9,191 nt of DNA, taken from CAZJCK01 sp964544635 (GTDB lineage Bacteria > Zixibacteria > MSB-5A5 > GN15 > FEB-12). Location of the stretch: positions 1-9,191 of the forward strand of contig CAZJCK010000106.1 in the NCBI GenBank assembly GCA_964544635.1, given 5' to 3'. The notes under the pieces were generated by a model. The model was given only the letters and a program-made list of their open reading frames with translations. It searched no databases and was not told the origin of the DNA. The stretch's first letter is position 1, and every line of letters starts with the position of its first letter. Shown here piece by piece: positions 1-5,870 of the stretch. Both the position numbers and the translations under genes were made by a program.

Positions 1-510
1 TACGTTGCGTTCGATTCCGATCCCACTAGTCTCGACCAAAACGTAACTTACAACATGCTCGCCATCGACCTGGGTGTCGGCCTCAACTATGTACCGGCCA
101 CCAACGTCCTTGCGGTAATCGACGTCGGCATTCAGTACAGTACCTGGAAGGAAGAAATTGACACAACTTCAACCGGCGTACTGTTGGAGAACAAAGAGAA
201 CACGTTCACCATTCCATACTGGAAGATCGGTCTTGATGCCGATGTCTTCAACTGGATGGATGTTCGCTTCGGCGCTACCTCCGACTGGCGAATCCTGAAC
301 GATGAAAGCACGGCGAGTGGTACTGTCACCTTTGATCGCAGCACGAAGTCCGCTGACAACGAAACCTACCTCGGCTTTGGTTTCCATTGGGGTCGTCTCC
401 ATGTCGACACTTACACCGATCCGGAAATCTTCCTGGAAGGCTTCAACTTCATCAGCGGCGGTTCGGAAGACATGAACTTCCAGATCTCCGCTCTGTACGA
501 AATGTTCTAA
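1..510 (+). CDS. Outer-membrane beta-barrel protein, C-terminal part (5' end outside window)
   Basis: The reading frame is open from base 1, so only the last 169 residues are seen; the internal ATG at 55 is not the real start. The protein has alternating hydrophobic/polar stretches typical of transmembrane beta-strands, many aromatic residues, and loops rich in Asp, Thr and Ser. It ends in ALYEMF: a terminal Phe with alternating hydrophobics before it is the usual C-terminal recognition signal for BAM-dependent insertion into the outer membrane. I do not recognise a specific family or substrate. A strong terminator begins 29 bases after the stop, so this is the last gene of its transcript. 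The outer-membrane location is well supported; a transport or adhesion role would be a guess. Confidence 0.8.
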   Translation, partial: YVAFDSDPTSLDQNVTYNMLAIDLGVGLNYVPATNVLAVIDVGIQYSTWKEEIDTTSTGVLLENKENTFTIPYWKIGLDADVFNWMDVRFGATSDWRILNDESTASGTVTFDRSTKSADNETYLGFGFHWGRLHVDTYTDPEIFLEGFNFISGGSEDMNFQISALYEMF

Positions 511-539
511 ACAACATCTCGCATTTGCATGATAGCAAG

Positions 540-570
540 CGCCCGGCCATTTCGGCCGGGCGTTTTTTTT
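540..570 (+). terminator. Rho-independent terminator of the outer-membrane gene
   Basis: A perfect 9-bp GC stem (CGCCCGGCC at 540-548 with GGCCGGGCG at 554-562) encloses a 5-base loop and is followed directly by eight T (563-570). It lies 29 bases after the stop codon at 510. Confidence 0.9.
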
Positions 571-574
571 GTAC

Positions 575-656
575 GGCGTGATACAAATTTCTTTGTAGGT
601 CGAAACCTCAATCCGCCGGAGGCGGAGCAGAGATTCGCCATCTTTCATTGAAGGTC
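575..656 (+). repeat. Degenerate solitary REP with a different hairpin apex
   Basis: Bases 575-588 match the 25-bp linker seen between the tandem REPIN units (1651-1675). They are followed by the REP head GTAGGTCGAAAC at 595-606. The apical hairpin is TCCGCC-GGA-GGCGGA (612-626) instead of GGCCC-GAA-GGGCC, and the closing arm is decayed (GATTCGCC instead of GTTTCGAC). The TCATTGAAG spacer fragment (644-652) matches unit 1. This is one half of a REPIN that has lost its second inverted half. Confidence 0.7.
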
Positions 657-657
657 T

Positions 658-767
658 TTGTAGGTCGAAACCTCCAGGCCCGAAGGGCCGCCGAGTTTCG
701 ACATATTCATTGAAGAGAGTCGAAAGTCTTCGCCCGGCTCCGCCGGGCTTGACGTTTCGACCTACAA
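658..767 (+). repeat. REPIN unit 1 (two inverted REPs), directly upstream of the RAYT gene
   Basis: This 110-bp unit is bounded by the inverted 14-mers TTGTAGGTCGAAAC and GTTTCGACCTACAA. It contains two imperfect hairpins: GTCGAAAC...GTTTCGAC capped by GGCCCGAAGGGCC, and GTCGAAA...TTTCGAC capped by CCCGGCTCCGCCGGG. Each has the tetranucleotide GTAG at its outer base (660-663 on plus, 762-765 on minus). GTAG next to an imperfect palindrome is the hallmark of REP sequences recognised by TnpA-REP proteins. The unit ends 12 bases before the GTG at 780. Confidence 0.9.
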
Positions 768-779
768 GAAGGGGATTTT

Positions 780-1322
780 GTGATTGTGCAATTCGTGGCT
801 GCCCATTATGGGAAACTTATGACGAATATCCGCCGATACTGGCAACTTAATCAGACCGTCTTCTTGACACATGTTACTCACGGGCGCTTTCCCTGCCTGG
901 TCGACAACGCTGCCATTTGGCACAGGGCAATCGCCAGGTATCAGAGAAAACATGACTTTGATGTTCATGCCTGGGTTATTCTACCGGATCATGTTCATGT
1001 GCTGCTCACATGCCGTGACATCACGCCGAGCCAGTTGTTTCGGAAGATCAAGCTGTCGTTTTCGCAAACCCTGCGAATGAGCGGTCGATTCTCTCACCAG
1101 CGAGTCTGGCAGAACCGGTTTTGGGATCGCATTGTAAGAAATGAATCGGAATTCGAAGTCCGATTCCACTATATCCATTTCAATCCGGTAAAGCACGGTC
1201 TTGTACGAATACCTTTTGAATGGCCTCATTCTTCTTTTCAGCAGTATCTGCAGTTGGGGTACTACGATGCTGATTGGGGAGAAAAGAAGCCCATGAGCTT
1301 CGAAGATGATTTCGGGGAGTAG
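780..1322 (+). CDS. REP-associated tyrosine transposase (RAYT, IS200/IS605-like Y1 family)
   Basis: Y1 HUH single-strand DNA transposases cut and join at hairpins; RAYTs are domesticated relatives thought to mobilise REP/REPIN sequences. The HUH motif is in PDHVHVLL (His71 and His73, counted from the GTG at 780) and the catalytic Tyr is Tyr131 in HYIHFNPVKHG. The RAYT-typical stretch WQNRFWDRIVRNESE lies between them. At 180 aa (167 from the alternative start) it is full length with no frameshift. The GTG at 780 has AGAAGGGG just before it. The ATG at 819 gives the family-like N-terminus MTNIRRYW but only a weak GGGA. REPIN units lie 12 bases upstream and 8 bases downstream, as expected for the cognate enzyme. 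Its base composition is visibly less GC-rich than the neighbouring genes, which fits transfer. Whether it is active is unknown. Confidence 0.92.
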   Translation: MIVQFVAAHYGKLMTNIRRYWQLNQTVFLTHVTHGRFPCLVDNAAIWHRAIARYQRKHDFDVHAWVILPDHVHVLLTCRDITPSQLFRKIKLSFSQTLRMSGRFSHQRVWQNRFWDRIVRNESEFEVRFHYIHFNPVKHGLVRIPFEWPHSSFQQYLQLGYYDADWGEKKPMSFEDDFGE

Positions 1323-1330
1323 ATCAGTCT

Positions 1331-1411
1331 TTTTAGGTCGAAACCCCAAGGCCCACAGGGCCGCCGAGTTTCGACATATTCTTTGAAGAGAGTCGAAAGT
1401 CTTCACCCGGC
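1331..1411 (+). repeat. REPIN unit 2, cut by the assembly gap
   Basis: This is the first 81 bases of a unit aligned with 1541-1621. It begins 8 bases after the transposase stop. The tetranucleotide reads TTAG (1333-1336) instead of GTAG, and the apex reads GGCCCACAGGGCC instead of GGCCCGAAGGGCC. The sequence breaks off in the second hairpin at CACCCGGC, where the N run begins. Confidence 0.85.
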
Positions 1412-1511
1412 NNNNNNNNNNNNNNNNNNNNNNNNNNNNNNNNNNNNNNNNNNNNNNNNNNNNNNNNNNNNNNNNNNNNNNNNNNNNNNNNNNNNNNNNN
1501 NNNNNNNNNNN
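1412..1511. other. Assembly gap of 100 N inside the REPIN array
   Basis: There are exactly 100 N, the conventional placeholder for a gap of unknown size. The left flank stops within the second hairpin of one unit and the right flank starts with ACAA, the last four bases of a unit. The number of hidden repeat units is therefore unknown. Confidence 0.95.
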
Positions 1512-1540
1512 ACAAGAATCCTGGCGTGATACAAATCTCT

Positions 1541-1650
1541 TTGTAGGTCGAAACCTCCAGGCCCGAAGGGCCGCCGAGTTTCGACATATTCTTTGAAGAG
1601 AGTCGAAAGTCTTCACCCGGCTGCGCCGGGCTTGACGTTTCGACCTACAA
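1541..1650 (+). repeat. REPIN unit 3
   Basis: A complete 110-bp unit with the same architecture as unit 1: TTGTAG at 1541, first hairpin arms at 1547-1554 and 1578-1585, second hairpin arms at 1602-1608 and 1638-1644, closing CTACAA at 1645-1650. It is preceded and followed by the same 25-bp linker (1516-1540 and 1651-1675), which gives a tandem period of 135 bp. Confidence 0.9.
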
Positions 1651-1675
1651 GAATCCTGGCGTGATACAAATCTCT

Positions 1676-1784
1676 TTGTAGGTCGAAACCTCCAGGCCCG
1701 ACGGGCCGCCGAGTTTCGACATATTCTTTGAAGAGAGTCGAAAGTTTTCACCCGGCTTGCGCCGGGCTTGACGTTTCGACCTAC
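1676..1784 (+). repeat. REPIN unit 4, end of the array
   Basis: A complete unit nearly identical to unit 3. It has GGCCCGACGGGCC as first apex, an extra T in the second apex (CCCGGCTTGCGCCGGG), and TTTTCA instead of CTTCA in the second hairpin. The closing CTAC (1781-1784) is followed by CGGAAG rather than AAGAA, so the array ends here. Confidence 0.88.
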
Positions 1785-1794
1785 CGGAAGCAGC

Positions 1795-1819
1795 GGGGCT
1801 TGACGGGGACGGCTACAAC
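1795..1819 (-). repeat. Degenerate REP end overlapping the 3' end of the amidotransferase gene
   Basis: GGGGCTTGACG...CTACAAC (1795-1819) aligns with the right end of a REPIN, which reads GGGCTTGACGTTTCGACC then TACAA. The palindromic arm is decayed. On the minus strand the GTAG-equivalent position supplies the TAG stop of the glutamine amidotransferase gene (1813-1815). Confidence 0.5.
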
Positions 1820-2505
1820 GCGAAGAAATTATCCAGAATGCGATATGCCACCTCGCGCATTGCATCCTCGGTGTCGTGCGCCGAGGTTTGCATTGCCGAC
1901 GTGTCCACCCCAACCTCGGACACCTCTTCGGGGTAGGCATCGAACCACTTCGGCAGATCTTCGGGACGTACCTCCAGATGAAACTGCAACCCCACCTGGC
2001 GCTTGATACGAAACGCCTGGGTCTTGCAGTGCGGCGTGGTGGCGAGGCTGTCGGCGCCAAAGGGAATACGGAAGGCGTCGCCATGCCAGTGTACCGCCGG
2101 AAACTGATCGGGTACACCGGCGAACAGCGAATCGTTCTTCCCGGCCTCGGTCAGTTCCACCGAGTGGCAGCCAATCTCTTTGCCGTTTTTCATGGCTTCA
2201 ACGGTAGCGCCAAAGGCATGCGCCAGCAACTGACCACCGAAACAGACACCCAGCACCGGCATGTCGCGACGGATCGCCTCCGACAGGAGGGCAAACAGTG
2301 ATTTCAGGTAATCGTGCCGGCGGTACTCCAGTACCGATGTCGGCGTACCGAGCGCGATAATACCGTCAAGACTGTCGATCTCCGGCAGTTCCTGTCCCTT
2401 GTAGCCGTGAATGATAGTGTAAGCGAGGCCACGATCATGCAGAAAGTCCAGAATGCGACCGGGTGATTCGACCGCGACATTCTGGATTATCAGGATCGGC
2501 TTCAT
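1813..2505 (-). CDS. Class I glutamine amidotransferase domain protein, last gene of the polyamine operon
   Basis: This 230-aa single-domain protein is similar in layout to the glutaminase part of GMP synthase (GATase1 fold). The nucleophile elbow is GVCFGGQLLAHAFG with Cys88, and the rest of the triad is His176 and Glu178 in LQFHLEVRPED. HWHGDAF (139-145) is a further family motif. These enzymes release ammonia from glutamine or hydrolyse gamma-glutamyl bonds. The true substrate cannot be read from the sequence, and the protein does not look like PuuD, which belongs to another family branch. It starts 10 bases after the speE stop with no clear ribosome binding site, so translation is probably coupled to speE. 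The position suggests a link to polyamines, for example glutamyl-polyamine or amide nitrogen handling, but this is inference. Its stop codon lies in a REP remnant. Confidence 0.85.
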   Translation of the reverse strand: MKPILIIQNVAVESPGRILDFLHDRGLAYTIIHGYKGQELPEIDSLDGIIALGTPTSVLEYRRHDYLKSLFALLSEAIRRDMPVLGVCFGGQLLAHAFGATVEAMKNGKEIGCHSVELTEAGKNDSLFAGVPDQFPAVHWHGDAFRIPFGADSLATTPHCKTQAFRIKRQVGLQFHLEVRPEDLPKWFDAYPEEVSEVGVDTSAMQTSAHDTEDAMREVAYRILDNFFAL

Positions 2506-2515
2506 GGATTGATCG

Positions 2516-3418
2516 CTATGCGATAAGAGACTTCACGAACTGCGGCAGGGCGAACGACGCAACGTGTACATCGTCATTGTAGTACTCGGTAGGCAAGCCG
2601 AGCGTGCGATAGCGTTCGCGGTCGAAGTGTTCGATGGGATCGTATTGTTTCGAGCAGAAGGCAAACGACCAGAAAGTGCTCGGGTAGATCGGCATGAAAC
2701 AGGTGTACATTTTTACGATCGGGAAGATGTCGCGCAGGTTTTTGTACATCGCCTTCACTGTCTTCTTGTTATAGAACGGCGACTCCGACTGCGCCACCAT
2801 GATGCCGTCATCATTCAAGCGGTCGAACACACTCTGGTGAAACGACTTCTGAAACAGGTCTGCCGCCGGTCCGACCGGATCGGACAGGTCGAGCATAATG
2901 ACATCGAACTTCTCCGAACTGTTCTCGATAAACTCCTTGCCGTCCTTGAACAACAGGTTAGCCCGCTTGTCGGTCAGGCCGGCGGTCAGTTTGGGGAAGT
3001 GTCGCTTCGATACTTCCACAACCTGCTCGTCGATTTCACACATGGTACAGCGCTCCACCTCAGGATGTTTGAGCACCTCGGTAATGGCGCCGCAGTCGCC
3101 GCCACCGATGATGAGCGCTTCTTTGGGCGCCGGGTGGCTGAACAGCGGTACGTGCGAGATCATCTCGTTGTAGGCGTTGTTGTCGTTGTCGGCCACCATC
3201 AGCGAGCCGTAGAGGACCAGCAGCTTGCCGAAATCCTGGTTCTCGATGACATCGATCCGCTGGAATTCCGACTCGGTCGATTCGACCAGCCGTTTCACTT
3301 TCAGGGTCAACCCTGAATTACTGTCGTGCAGTTCGCTGTACCAGACGTTCCACAAATCCTCCATGCTCTCTTCCCGGATGTAGGCCTGTTCGACGTCGAC
3401 TTTCTTCGCTTCACTCAT
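2516..3418 (-). CDS. speE: Spermidine synthase-like polyamine aminopropyltransferase
   Basis: SpeE transfers the aminopropyl group of decarboxylated AdoMet to putrescine (or a similar diamine) in the cytoplasm. The 300-aa length fits the family. Visible motifs are the nucleotide-binding loop IIGGGDCGAITEVLKH (residues 103-118), the acidic CEIDEQVVEVSKRHFP (Glu128, Asp130), FKDGKEF (Asp159), LDLSDPVGPA with Asp177 and Asp180 matching the catalytic DSTD motif, and the C-terminal YPSTFWSFAFCSK. Two motif positions differ from the common form: Cys109 instead of Gly in GGGDGG, and GSLMVADND instead of the usual GVxQ-type substrate strand. The product could therefore be an analogue of spermidine. 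It starts 8 bases after the stop of the decarboxylase gene, consistent with one transcript. Confidence 0.92.
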   Translation of the reverse strand: MSEAKKVDVEQAYIREESMEDLWNVWYSELHDSNSGLTLKVKRLVESTESEFQRIDVIENQDFGKLLVLYGSLMVADNDNNAYNEMISHVPLFSHPAPKEALIIGGGDCGAITEVLKHPEVERCTMCEIDEQVVEVSKRHFPKLTAGLTDKRANLLFKDGKEFIENSSEKFDVIMLDLSDPVGPAADLFQKSFHQSVFDRLNDDGIMVAQSESPFYNKKTVKAMYKNLRDIFPIVKMYTCFMPIYPSTFWSFAFCSKQYDPIEHFDRERYRTLGLPTEYYNDDVHVASFALPQFVKSLIA

Positions 3419-3426
3419 AACTCTAC

Positions 3427-4596
3427 TCAGTCAATCACCATGTATTGTGCTTGTTTGAGGGCGTTGAAGGTGGAGCCCGATACCGAGCAGTACGCCCCGG
3501 TTGCCAACACCACAACGCGATCGCCGATCTCTTGTTCCGGGATCATCAAGCCGTCGTACATGACATCAAACGAGTCGCAGGTCGGCCCGGCCAGCACCGA
3601 GAGTTGCTCGATCCCCGGACGCCAGGTGAGGACCGGGTACTGGCAGTGGTCGAACAGCATACCCGAAAATGTCGAGTACAAGCCGTCGTCGAGGTAATAC
3701 CACATCTTGCCGTCACGCATCGACTTACCGACCACCGTCGTCACCAGCGCCACCGGCGTGGCAGCGATAAACCGTCCCGGTTCGCTTACGATCCGAATGT
3801 CGGGTCGGATATACTGGTCGAGGGCGTCACCGATCGGCCGGCAGAATTCAGCAATGGCCGGAACCGGCTCGACATACTCGACCGGGAAGCCGCCGCCGAT
3901 ATCGAGCACCCGAACGGGCAGGTTGCGCCACTCCAGCACCGTGACCAGTTCGCCGGCCGTCTTAATTGCCTGCACATAGTTTTCGTTGAACACGCACTGC
4001 GAGCCGATGTGGAAACAGAGGCCGTAAAACTCGTGACCGGCGTCGCGAATCGCCTCGGCCAGCGACAGGACTTCGTCGGTGGTGCAGCCGAACTTGTACT
4101 GCAGGTTGACGACAGCCGTGCTGTTGGTGGCGATGCGGAAGCGTATCATGACCTTGAGCTTCTTGTCGGTGTATCGTCGGAGCTTGGCCACTTCGTACAT
4201 GTTGTCGATCACGAACCATTCGACTCCCTTGTTGACGGCATAGTCGAACTCGGCGATCGATTTGATCGGATGCGAGTGCAACAGCGACTGCGGGTCGATA
4301 CCGGTGCGGCACACCTCGTCAATTTCGCCGGCCGAGCAGACATCGAAGTTGCCGCCCTGGCGATAGACTTCATCGACTATCACCGGATGGTTGTTCGGTT
4401 TGACCGCATAGTGGATATGCACCCGGGGCAGGGCAGTGGCCAGCGCCCGGTAATTGGCGGCAACCTGTGACCGCGAAAGCACGAGGGTGGGACTTTCGAT
4501 ATCGGGTCGAACAAACAGGTCGCGGACAATCTCGGGGGTCAATCCGGTCGCTTCTACGCGGGTGGCCGCATGGGAAAGAGTCATCAGTGGGGTCAT
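3427..4596 (-). CDS. PLP-dependent ornithine/lysine-type decarboxylase (alanine racemase fold, fold type III)
   Basis: It decarboxylates ornithine to putrescine, possibly also lysine to cadaverine, supplying SpeE. Counted from the ATG at 4596 (389 aa): the PLP lysine is Lys66 in YAVKPNNHP, His196 lies in FHIGSQ, the glycine loop DIGGGFP is at 232-238, EPGR at 272-275 binds the PLP phosphate, and GPTCDSFD carries the catalytic Cys340 and the substrate-binding Asp. An open frame extends to an ATG at 4680, but that start would overlap speD by 56 bases and lacks a binding site. The ATG at 4596 gives the usual family length and has GGAGG 13 bases upstream, rather far. A further ATG lies at 4584. 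The TCDSFD form favours ornithine over diaminopimelate or arginine, but sequence alone cannot separate ODC from a bifunctional ODC/LDC. Confidence 0.9.
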   Translation of the reverse strand: MTPLMTLSHAATRVEATGLTPEIVRDLFVRPDIESPTLVLSRSQVAANYRALATALPRVHIHYAVKPNNHPVIVDEVYRQGGNFDVCSAGEIDEVCRTGIDPQSLLHSHPIKSIAEFDYAVNKGVEWFVIDNMYEVAKLRRYTDKKLKVMIRFRIATNSTAVVNLQYKFGCTTDEVLSLAEAIRDAGHEFYGLCFHIGSQCVFNENYVQAIKTAGELVTVLEWRNLPVRVLDIGGGFPVEYVEPVPAIAEFCRPIGDALDQYIRPDIRIVSEPGRFIAATPVALVTTVVGKSMRDGKMWYYLDDGLYSTFSGMLFDHCQYPVLTWRPGIEQLSVLAGPTCDSFDVMYDGLMIPEQEIGDRVVVLATGAYCSVSGSTFNALKQAQYMVID

Positions 4597-4624
4597 GCTA
4601 TTTTCTACGCCTCCAAGCGTAACG

Positions 4625-5029
4625 CTACCCAACCGCCTGGCGGGCGATCTGGGGTTTGTGGCTGATAACTTCGTCGACATCCGACGGAATGCCGCGGCGC
4701 AGCTCCTGGATCGACGATGACTGGGCGCCCAGCGCCTCTTTCATATAGTCGTGGGCCTTGTACGGATCGACGGTATCACCGCAGGTGAAGAAATCGACCG
4801 CCGCATAACCGTATTCCGGCCAGGTGTGAATCGAGATGTGGGACTCGGCGATCACCACCACACCCGATACTCCCTGCGGATTGTAGCGGTGAAAGACCGA
4901 TTCCACGATGGTTGCGCCGGCGCGTCGCACCGACTCCTTCATGTGCTGCTCCAGGGCAGCCAGGTTGTCGAGCATGCCGTTGTTACAATCGACAAACTCA
5001 ACGATCAAGTGTCGTCCCAGCATCTTCAT
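4625..5029 (-). CDS. speD: S-adenosylmethionine decarboxylase proenzyme, class 1B
   Basis: This pyruvoyl enzyme makes decarboxylated AdoMet, the aminopropyl donor for SpeE. At 134 aa it has the size of the short bacterial/archaeal class (SpeH type), not the long E. coli form. Self-cleavage is expected between Glu62 and Ser63 in IAESHISIHTWPEYGYAA, which turns Ser63 into the pyruvoyl group. His68 and Cys83 (FFTCGD) sit at the same numbers as the known processing and catalytic residues of the Thermotoga maritima enzyme. GAGGGA lies 8 bases before the ATG. The gene starts 38 bases after the stop of the regulator gene and ends 28 bases before the decarboxylase ATG. All key residues are present, so the enzyme should be functional. 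Confidence 0.96.
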   Translation of the reverse strand: MKMLGRHLIVEFVDCNNGMLDNLAALEQHMKESVRRAGATIVESVFHRYNPQGVSGVVVIAESHISIHTWPEYGYAAVDFFTCGDTVDPYKAHDYMKEALGAQSSSIQELRRGIPSDVDEVISHKPQIARQAVG

Positions 5030-5067
5030 GTCACTTATCCCTCGTTCAAAAAATCCTCATTGACCAT

Positions 5068-5628
5068 CTACATTTGTGGCGGGGTGGTGACCCACAGCAG
5101 GCTCACTTTCCCCTTGCTTGCGTTGACAAACTGGTACTCAACGTCGGAGCGGAAGTAAAAGCACGACCGTCTCGGGACGCGAAATTTCTTCTTGTTTACC
5201 CGGACCGTGAGTGAACCCTGCATGACATAGCCGAACTGTTCGCCGGCATGTGGCCCCATCTGTGCCAGCGTCTCACCCGGTTGCAGTTCCATCATGATCG
5301 GATCCATCAGGTTGTTGGTCGAACCGGGCACCAGCAGTTCAAACGAACTGGGTCCCCAGCCTTCCACGTGAACCCGATCCTCCGGGCCCCACACCAGCGA
5401 TTGCGGTTTCTCGGCGTCGGCAAAAAACTGGGCCATGCTGAGTCCCAGTGCCTCGAGGATGTCTGCCAGCGAATCGACCGAGATGGAGGTCTGTTCGTTC
5501 TCCAGCTGCGAAATGAACCCCTTGGTCAGCCGGGCGCGGTCGCCAAGCTCTTCCTGGGTCAGGTCCGCCGCCAGCCGGAGGCTCTTGATTCTTGGTCCGA
5601 TTCCCAAACTCATCAGGGTGTCCGTCAT
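5068..5628 (-). CDS. XRE-family HTH regulator with C-terminal cupin domain, likely polyamine-operon repressor
   Basis: Residues 11-65 form an XRE-type helix-turn-helix (IKSLRLAADLTQEELGDRA, then LTKGFISQLENE as recognition region). Residues 110-180 form a cupin 2 domain with PHAGEQFGYVMQGSL, the usual first cupin motif (His127, Glu130). At 186 aa it has the architecture of PuuR and related regulators of amine and amino acid metabolism, in which the cupin senses a small ligand. It is the first gene of the polyamine operon and sits directly behind the TATAAT promoter with two GTTTAATAAAC palindromes in its leader, which suggests autoregulation. AAAGGA lies close (3 bases) before the ATG; a second ATG is at 5613. 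The ligand is not known; spermidine, putrescine or a precursor is inferred only from the neighbours. Confidence 0.9.
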   Translation of the reverse strand: MTDTLMSLGIGPRIKSLRLAADLTQEELGDRARLTKGFISQLENEQTSISVDSLADILEALGLSMAQFFADAEKPQSLVWGPEDRVHVEGWGPSSFELLVPGSTNNLMDPIMMELQPGETLAQMGPHAGEQFGYVMQGSLTVRVNKKKFRVPRRSCFYFRSDVEYQFVNASKGKVSLLWVTTPPQM

Positions 5629-5658
5629 GGTTCCTTTAACATCGTTTCATCGGCAAAA

Positions 5659-5691
5659 GTTTAATAAACTAAACTTTTTTGTTTAATAAAC
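5659..5691. promoter_or_regulatory. Paired palindromic operator, two GTTTAATAAAC sites
   Basis: GTTTAATAAAC occurs at 5659-5669 and again at 5681-5691, with centres 22 bp apart (about two helical turns). Each copy is a perfect palindrome around a central base. An additional TAAAC half-site (5670-5674) forms an overlapping inverted repeat, AAAAGTTTA...TAAACTTTT. On the minus strand the sites fall roughly at +3 to +37 of the predicted transcript, where a bound repressor would block the start. The XRE-cupin protein encoded next to it is the obvious candidate binder. Confidence 0.7.
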
Positions 5692-5701
5692 ATGGGCGGG
5701 A

Positions 5702-5729
5702 ATTATACGGGAATTTTCCGGGGAGTCAA
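5702..5729 (-). promoter_or_regulatory. Sigma70-type promoter of the polyamine operon
   Basis: On the minus strand TTGACT (5729-5724) and TATAAT (5707-5702) are separated by 16 bp. The predicted start near 5695 is about 67 bases before the ATG of the regulator at 5628, and the operator palindromes follow at once. Confidence 0.8.
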
Positions 5730-5739
5730 GACATTTGTG

Positions 5740-5767
5740 TTGCTCCGGCTTAACTTTTTGGTATGTT
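5740..5767 (+). promoter_or_regulatory. Possible promoter of the beta-barrel/lipoprotein unit
   Basis: TTGCTC (5740-5745), 16 bp, then TATGTT (5762-5767) preceded by TGG, an extended -10 pattern. It is a weak match. Position and direction fit the genes starting at 5871, leaving a leader of roughly 100 bases. It lies back to back with the polyamine promoter. Confidence 0.35.
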
Positions 5768-5870
5768 GAGGGCAATACAGCAAAGCAGACAGCGGCTGCT
5801 CTACCCTGGCAGCGATAACCGCTTCACGCACACTTCGAATACCAGAAATCAGCATATACGTGGAGGATCC

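Noticed and set aside
1331..1784. CRISPR array
   Set aside because: The units are 110 bp and palindromic with an identical 25-bp linker between them. There are no unique spacers and no cas genes.
981..2117. Long minus-strand open frame with repeated RVKTFDSLQRICRNS peptide
   Set aside because: It runs through the transposase in antisense, the REPIN units and the N gap. The peptide repeats are only the 135-bp DNA repeats read through (a multiple of three), not a protein repeat family.
3445..4470. Plus-strand 341-codon open frame opposite the decarboxylase gene
   Set aside because: It is antisense to a gene with complete catalytic motifs. It has no recognisable motif or binding site, and long shadow frames are common in GC-rich DNA.
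4597..4680. Longer decarboxylase start overlapping speD by 56 bases
   Set aside because: No binding site precedes it, and the extra 28 residues have no family similarity. A GGAGG lies between it and the ATG at 4596.
5763..5870. N-terminal extension of the beta-barrel protein from ATG 5763
   Set aside because: The signal peptide MKKSILALL begins at 5871 with GGAGG just before it. The upstream part would bury the signal peptide and overlaps the candidate -10 element.
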